Assembly (NCBI GenBank): GCA_002328585.1
Contig: DCUV01000057.1
Location: 1 to 64,000, forward strand
From: Spirochaetia bacterium UBA2205
Lineage (GTDB): Bacteria > Spirochaetota > UBA4802 > UB4802
Reading direction: 5' to 3'
DNA: 64,000 bases
Shown here: piece after piece, positions 17,335-26,442 of the stretch
Position numbering within the stretch: the first letter of the stretch is position 1
How the letters are laid out: every line of letters begins with the position of its first letter
The notes under the pieces: generated by a model
What the model was told of the DNA's origin: nothing
Database searches by the model: none
Seen by the model: only the letters and a program-made list of their open reading frames with translations
Program-made: the position numbers and the translations under genes

Positions 17335-18134
17335 ATATACAAAAAACAACAATCGGTATCATTGGTCTGGGGAATATGGGCGCTGCTATCGGTACAGGGC
17401 TTTCCAGAATCATTGATCCAAAAAATATTATTGGTTACGATGTCAGCAGTCAGGCAATGACTTCACTTGCCAGCACGATATCAATAAGTACTGCCAGCTC
17501 AATTCAGGAGCTATCGCACAAAAGCGACGTTATCATCATTGCCGTAAAACCTGCAATTGTTGCGTCAGTAGCTAGCGAACTAAAGAGTACAACCAAAAAC
17601 AAGCTTATCATTTCAATAGCTGCCGGTATCACACTGCAAAAGCTTTCCGAATGGCTGGGCGATAGTTTCCGTATAATCAGGTGCATGCCCAATATGCCTG
17701 CCCTTGTTGGTGAAGGGATGACCGTACTATCAACGACATCCGCTGATAACGATGATATTGAGATTGCACAGCAAATCTTTGGAGCGTTGGGCAAAGTGAT
17801 GGTAGTTTCCGAGCAGTTGATGGATGCTGTTACTGCTGTATCGGGAAGTGGTCCGGCGTATGCTTTTACATTAATACAGGCAATGGCAGATGCTGGAGTT
17901 AAATCAGGACTTGCTCGCGATAGCGCCGTGACGCTTGCAGCCCAAACGGTGTTAGGTTCAGCAAAAATGGTATTGCAGGGCCAAGAGCCGATTGTTTTAC
18001 GGGGGAAGGTAGCCTCGCCTGCCGGTACCACCATTGATGCGATACATGTTCTTGAGAAACATGGATTTTCCGGAATTATAATGGATGCCATTGAAGCTGC
18101 ATTTCTGAAATCCAGAACGTTAGGAGGCAAGTAA
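17331..18134 (+). CDS. proC: Pyrroline-5-carboxylate reductase
   Basis: Reduces pyrroline-5-carboxylate to proline with NAD(P)H. 267 residues, standard length. The Rossmann motif is IGIIGLGNMGAAIGTGL at the N terminus; RCMPNMPALVGEGMT and the C-terminal VSGSGPAYAFTLIQAMADAGVKSGL and RGKVASPAGTTIDAI (quoted in parts) are diagnostic. Translationally coupled to yggS (4-base overlap) and followed directly by an M23 peptidase gene. Confidence 0.97.
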   Translation: MNIQKTTIGIIGLGNMGAAIGTGLSRIIDPKNIIGYDVSSQAMTSLASTISISTASSIQELSHKSDVIIIAVKPAIVASVASELKSTTKNKLIISIAAGITLQKLSEWLGDSFRIIRCMPNMPALVGEGMTVLSTTSADNDDIEIAQQIFGALGKVMVVSEQLMDAVTAVSGSGPAYAFTLIQAMADAGVKSGLARDSAVTLAAQTVLGSAKMVLQGQEPIVLRGKVASPAGTTIDAIHVLEKHGFSGIIMDAIEAAFLKSRTLGGK

Positions 18135-19091
18135 ATGCTTACCAACTATCATGTATGGCAGATAAAAAAAGCTATAAAAATACTTATCCCTGTTATGGTT
18201 TTTATTTTTATTGCTGGCAACATCATATGCTATTTTGTAAAAGATCCAATAAAAATACCCGATGATGCAGTTTTAAAAAAAAATGGCTTCTTACTCTTTA
18301 AAGATGCAAACACATACATCACAATACTAAAACAATATCCCTATAACCCCGGTGTTACATTGACCATTTACACAATGCGTGAAGGTGAATCATACTGGGA
18401 TGTCATTCAACGCTATAGAATAAGCATTGATACATTTATAGGTGCTAATCCGCATCTGGATTCATTACTGGCAAAGGCAGGGATAAAAATTGTTATTCCT
18501 CATCAGGATGGACTGCTCATCCCCTGCAGGCATTTCTATGATGCATGGTTGGCAAAATTATCTATGAATGGCACAACGCACATTAAAGGGCACTATCTAC
18601 ACCACCCTTTTGAGCTTCTGGCAATGGATGATATACGTTTTGCCTTTATAAAACATGCAAAGCCAATTGCTGTTAATGATAAAATAGAAAAACTATATAC
18701 CCTGCGGCAGAAGTTCCAATCTCCCATCAATGGCCGATACACATCAATGTACGGCGATAGGGTTGACCCATTAGAGCATGGCATGGCATTCCACAATGGC
18801 ATTGATATCTGTGCACCAATGGGAACATCAATACACCCTGTCAGGAATGGTTTTGTCAATTTTACCGGCTGGCTTGACGGTTATGGTTTTACTATCATAA
18901 TCCAACATGATGAAGGATATGAAAGCTGGTACGGGCACTGTCAAAAAATATTTACACAAAAAGGTGATTTTGTGACAAACAATTCAGTCATCGGAACGGT
19001 TGGTTCTACAGGGCGGTCCACCGGTCCCCACCTGCATTTTATGCTGTTACAGCATGGTAAAATGCTCAATCCAATAATGTTTATATGGTAG
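18135..19091 (+). CDS. Membrane-anchored LysM and M23 peptidase
   Basis: 318 residues. One transmembrane helix near 13-34 places the rest outside the inner membrane. A LysM-like peptidoglycan-binding module follows near 78-125 (YTMREGESYWDVIQRYRISI, GANPHL, IVIP). The C-terminal M23 (lysostaphin/LytM) domain has intact zinc and catalytic residues: His220 and Asp224 in HNGID, His268 in YGH, and His299/His301 in GPHLHF. It should cut peptidoglycan cross-links during growth or division. It begins 1 base after the proC stop. Confidence 0.92.
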   Translation: MLTNYHVWQIKKAIKILIPVMVFIFIAGNIICYFVKDPIKIPDDAVLKKNGFLLFKDANTYITILKQYPYNPGVTLTIYTMREGESYWDVIQRYRISIDTFIGANPHLDSLLAKAGIKIVIPHQDGLLIPCRHFYDAWLAKLSMNGTTHIKGHYLHHPFELLAMDDIRFAFIKHAKPIAVNDKIEKLYTLRQKFQSPINGRYTSMYGDRVDPLEHGMAFHNGIDICAPMGTSIHPVRNGFVNFTGWLDGYGFTIIIQHDEGYESWYGHCQKIFTQKGDFVTNNSVIGTVGSTGRSTGPHLHFMLLQHGKMLNPIMFIW

Positions 19092-19101
19092 ATAGTTACT
19101 A

Positions 19102-19833
19102 TCAATTAAAATTTTGATTTTGTAAAAGTCCTTTTTCAGCTTTTATGAGATCATTTTCATCATCCACCTCATACCAGCCAAATCCTGATAAATCACAGAT
19201 GATAGGAGCAACTTTTGGATTTTCAGCCAATATCTGGACAATATTTTCAACCACGGCTTTTTCGCCATACCGCTCAATTGCTTTATACGCAGCATCTCGG
19301 TATGCTATTTCCATACTTTTATCAACATAGGTCATACCAATATAGCCGCAATCAAAATCACTGAGCTGTTTACTGATATGGGCAATAGTTTTTTTGTCAG
19401 CAAGCAGCTTTACTTTCATATCATCCAATCCCAATGTGCGATCAAAATCACACATGGCAGTAATTTTATAAAGCGACTGTTTCATACATTGAAACATTGC
19501 TTTTGGGTAGATGTGATCAACATTAGTAATTAAAAAGGAATCATGTGCAAATGTTTTTAATGCAGTAATCAATGTAAAGATATTTCCTTTAAGATAATCT
19601 TTATTTTCAAGAATTTTTATATTATCAATATTTTTTCCCAAAAGGTGCATCTTAAGTTCATCAAATGCAAAACCGCCTACCACTATAATTTCATCAAAAA
19701 AATCCAATTCAAAAAATTCAAATAGATAATCTATAAGCGGTTTACCATTGACACGCACCATGCCTTTGGTTTTATTTTTTGTCATCTCACCCAGCCTGCT
19801 GCCAGTTCCTGCTGCCAGAACTATCGCTCGCAT
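19102..19833 (-). CDS. Sugar-phosphate/phosphocholine nucleotidyltransferase-like protein
   Basis: 243 residues of the nucleotidyltransferase (GT-A-like) fold. The N-terminal signature is IVLAAGTGSRLGEMTKNKTKGMV, with the nucleotide-binding GTGSRL and the following KGMV lysine (shown in parts: LAAGTGSRLGEMT, NGKPLIDYLFEFF). ITNVDHIYP supplies the metal-binding Asp. The size and lack of a C-terminal beta-helix resemble LicC-type cytidylyltransferases rather than full-length GlmU/RmlA, but the substrate is uncertain. It overlaps the upstream HAD phosphatase gene by 13 bases, so they form a coupled pair. Confidence 0.85.
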   Translation of the reverse strand: MRAIVLAAGTGSRLGEMTKNKTKGMVRVNGKPLIDYLFEFFELDFFDEIIVVGGFAFDELKMHLLGKNIDNIKILENKDYLKGNIFTLITALKTFAHDSFLITNVDHIYPKAMFQCMKQSLYKITAMCDFDRTLGLDDMKVKLLADKKTIAHISKQLSDFDCGYIGMTYVDKSMEIAYRDAAYKAIERYGEKAVVENIVQILAENPKVAPIICDLSGFGWYEVDDENDLIKAEKGLLQNQNFN

Positions 19834-20459
19834 ATTTCTAATAACTCCTGTAATGAATTGATGGTAATGATATCAGGATACTTATCTAAAAATTGATCTT
19901 TTGTAAATGTACCGCATAAACCTATAAATGAAATGTCATTGCTTATAGCCTTTTCTGCATCCTTAAGGGAATCTCCAACAAATGTCAATTCATCTTTTTT
20001 TAATTGGAAATGGTGCAGTACATATTCAAAATGGTGCTTACCCTTTTCAAATCCATGCTTAAATCCAAGGACTATATCAAATTGCAGTCCCTCTCTTTCT
20101 ATAAACTGTTCAATAAGATACTGAAAGTTATTTGATGAAACACCAACCAGTATACCTCTTTCCCGTAATTGTGTAATAACAAACCGCACTTCCTCAGAAA
20201 ATGTTGATCTGAAAAAACCCTCTTTCTTTGTTTCCTCAAATATAGCTGCTTTTTTACTGTTTGTTGGATCACCAGGTAAAATTATTTCCAGTTGTTGAAA
20301 AAATGGAACGCCTGAGGTTTCTAAATATCTACGCCGTGCTTCTTCAAATGAAATTTCAGGATGAAATTGATGTATTACTTCACCTGCGATATCAGCAAAT
20401 CCTTCCATAGTATCAACAAGTGTTCCATCAAAATCAAAAAGCAATGCTCGTGTTTTCAT
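19821..20459 (-). CDS. HAD-superfamily phosphatase
   Basis: 212 residues with a HAD core: motif I LLFDFDGTLVDT (nucleophile in DFDGT), motif II SSNN, motif III lysine KHGFEKGKHHFEYV, motif IV FVGDSLKDAEKA. The alpha-helical cap after motif I resembles phosphoglycolate phosphatases (subfamily IA). I start at MKTRALLF, where GGTGAT lies ahead, instead of an ATG six codons earlier. Coupled to the nucleotidyltransferase, which it overlaps by 13 bases; together they may make or recycle an activated sugar or alcohol phosphate. Confidence 0.85.
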   Translation of the reverse strand: MKTRALLFDFDGTLVDTMEGFADIAGEVIHQFHPEISFEEARRRYLETSGVPFFQQLEIILPGDPTNSKKAAIFEETKKEGFFRSTFSEEVRFVITQLRERGILVGVSSNNFQYLIEQFIEREGLQFDIVLGFKHGFEKGKHHFEYVLHHFQLKKDELTFVGDSLKDAEKAISNDISFIGLCGTFTKDQFLDKYPDIITINSLQELLEICER

Positions 20460-20528
20460 ACATGTATCACCATTCAAGTTTTCATCAATCTTATGGATAA
20501 TCGTTACTTGTCAATATAAAAAATTAAC

Positions 20529-20617
20529 TGCGGGCGCACAACGGGCTTCTTCGCCTGCCTTGACAACGATGTCGTGTAATGGTTGTCTGCAGCAGGCTGC
20601 CCTATCTTGCGCCCGCA
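20529..20617. repeat. GC-rich nested inverted repeat
   Basis: Outer arms TGCGGGCGCA (20529-20538) and TGCGCCCGCA (20608-20617) are exact complements. Inside, GCCTGC (20553-20558) pairs with GCAGGC (20591-20596) and TTGACAAC (20560-20567) with GGTTGTC (20581-20587). The 89-base unit would fold as one interrupted hairpin and is far richer in G/C than its surroundings. No gene lies between it and the HAD gene start at 20459. Confidence 0.7.
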
Positions 20618-20670
20618 TACTATGACGCTGTTCATTTCACAATACATACCCCCCTTGTGTCCCCCCCCTT

Positions 20671-20747
20671 ATAAAAGGTGGGGAATTGTGTGGAGGAGTT
20701 AATGAGTACAAAATAGGTTTAAATACTGAAAAAAATGGGGTCAGAGC
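20671..20747 (+). repeat. Dispersed repeat, copy 1 (ends in GGGGTCAGAGC)
   Basis: Begins ATAAAAGGTGGGGAATTGTG and TGGAGGAGTT, ends AAAAAATGGGGTCAGAGC. The same two end segments occur in inverted orientation at 43142-43262, with a longer middle. A degenerate TTCAGAATGACA-type repeat follows at 20748-20790. Confidence 0.7.
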
Positions 20748-20905
20748 ATGAATACGCTGTGCTCAGAATGACAATGTGCTTTACAAAGCATGGCGTATTT
20801 TGTATATTGAAAACAACTTCATAACACAGTATTTACTGTATAAAGCCTTCATGGTGACATGAATATGATATGTTTTACAAAAGAATAGCTGGGTAACAAC
20901 CGCTT

Positions 20906-21178
20906 ATGAATGATGATGACCCTATTAATATTGCATTAACCGATACTATTGATCTGCATGTATTTCATCCTGCAGACATTACAGCAATTTTAGATGAATT
21001 TTTGAACAATGCTGTAATACAGGGGTATTCTCAGGTTGAGATAATTCATGGAAAAGGAAAATCAGTAGTAAAACACACAGTCCACAACTACTTAAAAAAT
21101 GATAAACGAGTTTTGCAATTTTTTGATAAATCCGCTAATTGGGGAAGGACTATCGTAATACTTAAAAAAGAGGTTTAA
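20906..21178 (+). CDS. Stand-alone Smr-domain protein
   Basis: 90 residues made almost entirely of one Smr domain, as in the C terminus of MutS2. The diagnostic pieces are DLHVFHPADITAILDEFL (the DLH motif at about 16-18) and VEIIHGKGKSVVKHTVHNYL (HGKG near 50-53). Such domains can nick DNA or RNA or bind branched nucleic acid. The next gene starts 2 bases later, and a full MutS2 with its own Smr domain is about 1.1 kb downstream, so the window carries two Smr copies close together. Confidence 0.88.
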   Translation: MNDDDPINIALTDTIDLHVFHPADITAILDEFLNNAVIQGYSQVEIIHGKGKSVVKHTVHNYLKNDKRVLQFFDKSANWGRTIVILKKEV

Positions 21179-21179
21179 A

Positions 21180-22091
21180 ATGGATAATGTCATAATAACC
21201 GGAGGGACAGGATTTATAGGGTCATATTTAACGCAGAAACTATTATCAAAAGGATATAGCGTTACCATTTTAACCCGCACCATTTCAAGATATTTATCAC
21301 ACACCAATTCACTGTGTTATTTGCAATGGGATGGAAAATCATCTGATGGTTGGGGGCACCTGGTTAATGACGCTAAAGCCATCATAAATTTAGCAGGTGA
21401 ATCAATTGCTGGTTCCTTATGGACAAAAGAAAAGAAATACAGGATACTCCAGAGCAGGCTTGATGCCGGCTATGCAATTATTGATGCAATTAACAATGCA
21501 AAGCATAGACCCGAAGTTATCATTCAGGCTTCTGCTATAGGTTATTATGGCTCAAGGGAGGAGCCATTAATTGAATCATCAAGCCCTGGCATTGGTTTTT
21601 TACCGGATGTAGCAATAAAATGGGAAGCATCAACCAAAGAAGCAGTGAATCAAGGCATTAGACATGTGATAATACGATCCGGTCTTGTCCTTGGTAAAAA
21701 TGAAGGATTATTAAAATTTATTACACCTGTATTCAAATATTATTTAGGCGGCTATTTTGGCAAAGGCGTAAATTGGATGTCATGGATTCACATTGAAGAC
21801 GAGGTTAAGGCAATTATTCATTGTTTAGAAGATACATCAATACATGGTGCCGTCAACCTTGTATCTCCAAATCCCGTACAGTCACAATACTTTTATAAAA
21901 CTTTAGCACAGGTAATGCACCGTCCATGTTTATTCACAATACCTGAATGTATAATAAAGCTGGTATTGAGTGATATGGCTGAGGAATTATTATTAACTAA
22001 CCAAAAAGTTTATCCAGAAAAGTTATTATCAAAACAATTTAGCTTTATCCATCCAGATCTATATGAGGCATTACATTCATTATTATTATAA
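21180..22091 (+). CDS. SDR epimerase-like protein, YfcH/SDR39U1 family
   Basis: 303 residues of the extended short-chain dehydrogenase family TIGR01777. N-terminal NAD-binding motif is VIITGGTGFIGSYLTQKLL; the family blocks NLAGESIAGSLWT and SAIGYYGSREE with active-site Tyr, FLPDVAIKWEAST and MSWIHIEDEVKAI are clear. The natural substrate is unknown; relatives are linked to cell-division phenotypes in cyanobacteria and plastids. Overlapping RBS/stop with the upstream Smr gene (TAA-A-ATG spacing) means they are co-expressed. Confidence 0.9.
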   Translation: MDNVIITGGTGFIGSYLTQKLLSKGYSVTILTRTISRYLSHTNSLCYLQWDGKSSDGWGHLVNDAKAIINLAGESIAGSLWTKEKKYRILQSRLDAGYAIIDAINNAKHRPEVIIQASAIGYYGSREEPLIESSSPGIGFLPDVAIKWEASTKEAVNQGIRHVIIRSGLVLGKNEGLLKFITPVFKYYLGGYFGKGVNWMSWIHIEDEVKAIIHCLEDTSIHGAVNLVSPNPVQSQYFYKTLAQVMHRPCLFTIPECIIKLVLSDMAEELLLTNQKVYPEKLLSKQFSFIHPDLYEALHSLLL

Positions 22092-22276
22092 CAATTGCTC
22101 AAAACATACAATGATATCGTAAACTTAAAATGGCAACACCATTGAGAACACAAACATTGCAGGATAGTTTTTTATGTTGAGTTCTTTTATTATTATACAT
22201 GATAAAAGCTGTTTTAAAGGTGCTTTCCAATAATTACACTTTACAATAATGTTTTGGTACAATACTATGGGAAATT

Positions 22277-24697
22277 ATGGGAACTATGAAAAGTAGTAAT
22301 GCCACTGAAACGCAGATTATATCTCATGATGAAGCGCACATGCTGGAATGGGATACCCTTGTATCATGTATTGCCGATTTATGTTATACTCAGCCAGGCA
22401 AAAACTATTGCATGGGGATGCAACCACTTGGTTATAATGAGATACTGGAGCAATATGCTAAGATTAATTGTCTTAAAGAAATTTTGTCCATAGGGCATCA
22501 TCCCGATTTTTCGGGCATACATGATATTACGTACTTGCTGGAAAAATCATCAAAAGGAGCAACATTGCAGCTTGATGAGATTTTTAAAATACGATTGTTT
22601 ATCACTGCGCAATATAGAATTACTTCTTTTTTTAAATCAATACAGTATCCTCATGATGCGCTAACCGAATTGCAGATGCTCCATCCCTGTGAACAGCTAT
22701 ATACCATGCTCATTTCTTCATTAACGGATTCAGGAAATCTTAATGAAAATACCTATCCGGTACTTAAAAAACTGCAACGAGAGATTAATGATATACGCAA
22801 TGCAATTGAAAAGTCATTACAAAACCTTATTCATTCACATGAGTACCAGCAGATTGTTCAGGAAAAATTTTTCACGGTAAAAAACAATCGATACTGTATA
22901 CCCATTAAAACAACATTTAAAAACAAATTAAAAGGAACTATCGCAGATATATCATCTTCAGGTGCAACACTGTATATTGAACCTGACAGCATTCATGACT
23001 TAAATAATACCCTGTTATATAAGGAATTGGAGCTTCAACGCGCAATAGAAAAAATATTGCAGATACTATCGTCCACAATTGCTGAACATGCTCATGCGCT
23101 AATGGAAAATGCAGCCATAATAGGCTATTTAGATTTTTGCACTGCACTTGCCCGCTTTGCAGTAACCTACAATGCATCCACGCCTGCACTTTCCCAACAA
23201 CCATATATGCGGTTGTTTAATGCAAAACATCCTTTGCTTGTGACAATGCATGGCAAACAGATTGTACCATGCGATATTGAATGCGGCATCAATTTTAAAT
23301 GTCTTATCATATCGGGGGTAAACACCGGCGGGAAAACAGTGCTTTTAAAAATGTTAGGGCTTTTTGCTCTTATGGTGCGATACGGACTCCCTATCACCGC
23401 CAGCCCTGATTCAACAGCAGGATATTTTGAATCAGTGTTTGCTGATATTGGTGATGAACAGAACATTATGCAGTCGCTGTCAACCTTTTCCGGACAGATA
23501 AAAAATATTGTGCGCATATTAAACCTTGCTGATGAAAAAAGCATGGTGCTTATTGATGAGATTATTGTAGGTACCGACCCAAAACAGGGAGCTGCAATAG
23601 CACAGGCAGTGTTGCAGTATTTAGTAAATAAAAAATCGGTTGTAGCCGTTACAACACATTATTCACAGCTAAAAGAAATTGCTTCTGTTGATAGCCAATT
23701 TGAAAATGCATCCGTTGTTTTTGATATTCATACCATGCAGCCCACCTATCAGGTGCTCATGGGTATTCCCGGAGCAAGCTATACTATTGAAATAGCAAAA
23801 AATTTGTCTTTACCGCAAAAGATCATTGATGATGCAATATCCTTACTTGACAGCACCTCGTTAAGCGTGGACGCACTGCTTTCTCAAATAACTCAGCAAT
23901 CGCATACATTACACCAAAAAGAACAGGAACTTGCACTATTAAAACAGGAGCTTAGTCAATTAAAAAATGACTACGATAAAAAGATACATGAGCTACAGCA
24001 ACAAATAGAAAAAGTAACAAAAGAGCAGGCAATTGAATTTGTACATGAACTTCAGCAATACCGCAGCACCATTATTGACAAAATACGCACCATGCAATCG
24101 ATGTCCATGAAGGATGCAACACAGCTTGTAAATGATGTTACACAAATGCAGCTATCATTGCAGGATACTATCAAGCAGCTCCAGAAGCCGTCTGAAAACT
24201 TTTTACCCTGTACTGTTGATACAGTGCAAAAAGGTTCAAAAGTATTTATAAAGCCATTGGAACAATACGGATATGTTGAAGATGTTGATGAAAAAAGCAA
24301 GCAGTTGAAAGTACGCATAGGTACTGTGAACAGCAGGTTTTCATTTGATGATGTGTATTGTATTCCGGAAAGCAAAAAGCTAACCACTGTTAAAACAAAA
24401 ACCAATACAATAGCAACACAGGATATCCAGCATATACCCATAAGCATCCAGACAAAATATAATACCATTGATCTTCGTGGTTTATATGTTGATGAAGCAT
24501 TGCAAAAAATGGATCATGAACTGGATAATCTTTTAAAAAACAATATCCCAACCGCTATTATTATTCATGGACATGGGACAGGCTCTTTAAAAAAAGCTAT
24601 TCGTCAGTACATTAAGCATTCGTTTTATGTAAAAGGCTACCGTCCCGGACAGCCAGAGGAAGGTGGTGATGGCGTAACAGTAGTGCAGCTGCGATGA
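22277..24697 (+). CDS. mutS2: MutS2 family endonuclease/ribosome-rescue ATPase
   Basis: 806 residues, typical of MutS2. Order of parts: core/lever region (1-300, with the IADISSSGATLYIEP block), ABC ATPase with Walker A SGVNTGGKTVLLKMLG near 342-356 and Walker B MVLIDEIIVGTDPKQG, a long coiled coil (about 540-615), a KOW-like segment (VQKGSKVFIKPLEQYGYVE) and a C-terminal Smr domain (IDLRGLYVDEALQKMD, IIHGHGTGSLKKAI). MutS2 suppresses recombination or splits collided ribosomes, depending on species. The start could instead be the ATG three codons in (MKSSN). Confidence 0.95.
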   Translation: MGTMKSSNATETQIISHDEAHMLEWDTLVSCIADLCYTQPGKNYCMGMQPLGYNEILEQYAKINCLKEILSIGHHPDFSGIHDITYLLEKSSKGATLQLDEIFKIRLFITAQYRITSFFKSIQYPHDALTELQMLHPCEQLYTMLISSLTDSGNLNENTYPVLKKLQREINDIRNAIEKSLQNLIHSHEYQQIVQEKFFTVKNNRYCIPIKTTFKNKLKGTIADISSSGATLYIEPDSIHDLNNTLLYKELELQRAIEKILQILSSTIAEHAHALMENAAIIGYLDFCTALARFAVTYNASTPALSQQPYMRLFNAKHPLLVTMHGKQIVPCDIECGINFKCLIISGVNTGGKTVLLKMLGLFALMVRYGLPITASPDSTAGYFESVFADIGDEQNIMQSLSTFSGQIKNIVRILNLADEKSMVLIDEIIVGTDPKQGAAIAQAVLQYLVNKKSVVAVTTHYSQLKEIASVDSQFENASVVFDIHTMQPTYQVLMGIPGASYTIEIAKNLSLPQKIIDDAISLLDSTSLSVDALLSQITQQSHTLHQKEQELALLKQELSQLKNDYDKKIHELQQQIEKVTKEQAIEFVHELQQYRSTIIDKIRTMQSMSMKDATQLVNDVTQMQLSLQDTIKQLQKPSENFLPCTVDTVQKGSKVFIKPLEQYGYVEDVDEKSKQLKVRIGTVNSRFSFDDVYCIPESKKLTTVKTKTNTIATQDIQHIPISIQTKYNTIDLRGLYVDEALQKMDHELDNLLKNNIPTAIIIHGHGTGSLKKAIRQYIKHSFYVKGYRPGQPEEGGDGVTVVQLR

Positions 24698-24819
24698 GCT
24701 TTTCATAAACAATGCAACAGTATGTACTATTAAACTATTAATGTTCTATTCATAAATGTAATGCATGAATGACTGCATGCATGTACCATTATTCTATTCT
24801 TTTATTGTACTTATTGTAT

Positions 24820-26442
24820 TTATTGTACTTTGATAATCACCGCCTCATACGCATCAAGCGTGAGAGTACCTCCATGTATTGAAGAATGTGAAGAATGCAT
24901 TGAAGAATTTCCACAGGACGAAAGCAATACCTCGCCTTTTACCCCGATGGTTACATCCTTTTTTGCTTTTGAAAAATTCAATGCAATCATCAAATGTTCA
25001 TTTTTAAATACTCGTTTATACAGCAGCACATCATCCGGTGCTGATACAAATTCAATATCACCCGCATACAGAGCAGGATGCAATCTTCTGATGGCAATGC
25101 AATCCTTATACAGGTGTAATATTGACTGTTTGTTACGCTGCTGCTGCAAAACATTAGTGGTTACATAATCACTATTGACCGGCAGCCACGGTTTACCGTT
25201 TGAAAAGCCCGCATTAGGAGTCACATCCCATTGCATGGGAGTACGTGCTTTATCCCTGCCTTTGTGAAATGGCCAGTACTTCTTTCCCAGCGGGTCCTGT
25301 ATCTGGCTGCGTTTAATTTTTCCGTCAACCATACCTATCTCTTCGCCATAATAAATAAATGGCGTTCCCTTCTGGGTTAACAGCATCACTGCTAACAGCT
25401 TTGCCTTCCGCACATCATTGTTTGCCAGCCGTGTTATTGCTCGCGACTGGTCATGATTGGACAGTACATGACATGGCCAGCCACTATCGCCAATGGCATG
25501 ATACCAATTTTTTAAAATACATTCAAACTCACGTGCGTTAAAGCGTGCATAGATAGTTGAAAAGTCAAATGACAGATGCAGCTCATCATTATTACCCTGA
25601 TACGAAGCAGCCATTGCCGGCTCTTTTTCACCTTCGTTGGGATATGTTTCACCAACGCTCATAGTATCACCATAACTATCTAACAATTGACGTAACTCTT
25701 TCAGGATATCGTGTATTTCGGGCTGATTGCGATCATATATATGAACCTGCAAATCATGACGTCGTGGATAGGTTAAACGCAACCTATAGGGATTGCTTCG
25801 TAAATTGATATCCTTAACAATATAATTGATAACATCAAATCGAAAACCTTTGACTCCCATATCAAGCCAATAGCGCAGTGCATCAAACATTGCTTTTTTT
25901 ACTTCATGATTTCGCCAGTTCAAATCAGGCTGCTGCTCAGTAAAAAGATGAAGGTAGTAGTGCCGCGTTAACTCATCCCACGTCCATGCCCTCCCGCCAA
26001 ATGCAGCCATCCAGTTATTGGGAGCTTTACCATTTTTTCCGGGGTGCCATATATACCAATCACGCTTTGGATTATCAACTGACGAACGTGATTCCACAAA
26101 CCACGGATGCAGATGCGATGTATGGTTCAACACCATATCCATGATGATAGCAATGTTGCGTTTTTCGGCTTCTTTTAATAATTTTTTAAAATTGGCGATA
26201 GTTCCATAAACTGGATCTATTGAACAATAGTCGCTCACATCGTAACCAAAGTCGTACATTGGTGAGCAGTAAATAGGCGATAGCCATATACCATCAATGC
26301 CTACATCCTGAAGATAATCAAGCGATTGGATGATACCCTCCAGATCGCCAATGCCATCATCATTGGAATCTTTAAAGCTGCGTGGATATATTTGATACAT
26401 TACACCGTGTTTCCACCAGCTTTTTATTATGGGTTTACTCAT
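24820..26442 (-). CDS. GH13 alpha-glucosidase / oligo-1,6-glucosidase-like
   Basis: 540 residues with an (alpha/beta)8 barrel of glycoside hydrolase family 13. Start WWKHGVMYQIYPRSFKDSND and DGIGDLEGII are typical of the GH13 glucosidase/trehalose branch. Catalytic nucleophile Asp is in GFRFDVINY, acid/base Glu in SVGETYPNE, and the transition-state stabiliser in LSNHDQSR. No signal peptide, so cytoplasmic: it would release glucose from short alpha-glucans or act on alpha-glucosides. It overlaps the upstream aldolase gene by 8 bases, giving a two-gene unit linking sugar release to lower glycolysis. Confidence 0.92.
   Translation of the reverse strand: MSKPIIKSWWKHGVMYQIYPRSFKDSNDDGIGDLEGIIQSLDYLQDVGIDGIWLSPIYCSPMYDFGYDVSDYCSIDPVYGTIANFKKLLKEAEKRNIAIIMDMVLNHTSHLHPWFVESRSSVDNPKRDWYIWHPGKNGKAPNNWMAAFGGRAWTWDELTRHYYLHLFTEQQPDLNWRNHEVKKAMFDALRYWLDMGVKGFRFDVINYIVKDINLRSNPYRLRLTYPRRHDLQVHIYDRNQPEIHDILKELRQLLDSYGDTMSVGETYPNEGEKEPAMAASYQGNNDELHLSFDFSTIYARFNAREFECILKNWYHAIGDSGWPCHVLSNHDQSRAITRLANNDVRKAKLLAVMLLTQKGTPFIYYGEEIGMVDGKIKRSQIQDPLGKKYWPFHKGRDKARTPMQWDVTPNAGFSNGKPWLPVNSDYVTTNVLQQQRNKQSILHLYKDCIAIRRLHPALYAGDIEFVSAPDDVLLYKRVFKNEHLMIALNFSKAKKDVTIGVKGEVLLSSCGNSSMHSSHSSIHGGTLTLDAYEAVIIKVQ

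Noticed and set aside
17504..18145. 213-residue minus-strand ORF opposite proC
   Set aside because: Antisense shadow; it follows proC codon structure, has no ribosome-binding site and no recognisable domain.
24052..24468. 138-residue minus-strand ORF opposite mutS2
   Set aside because: Apparent hydrophobic and Cys-rich composition comes from the antisense of mutS2 codons.
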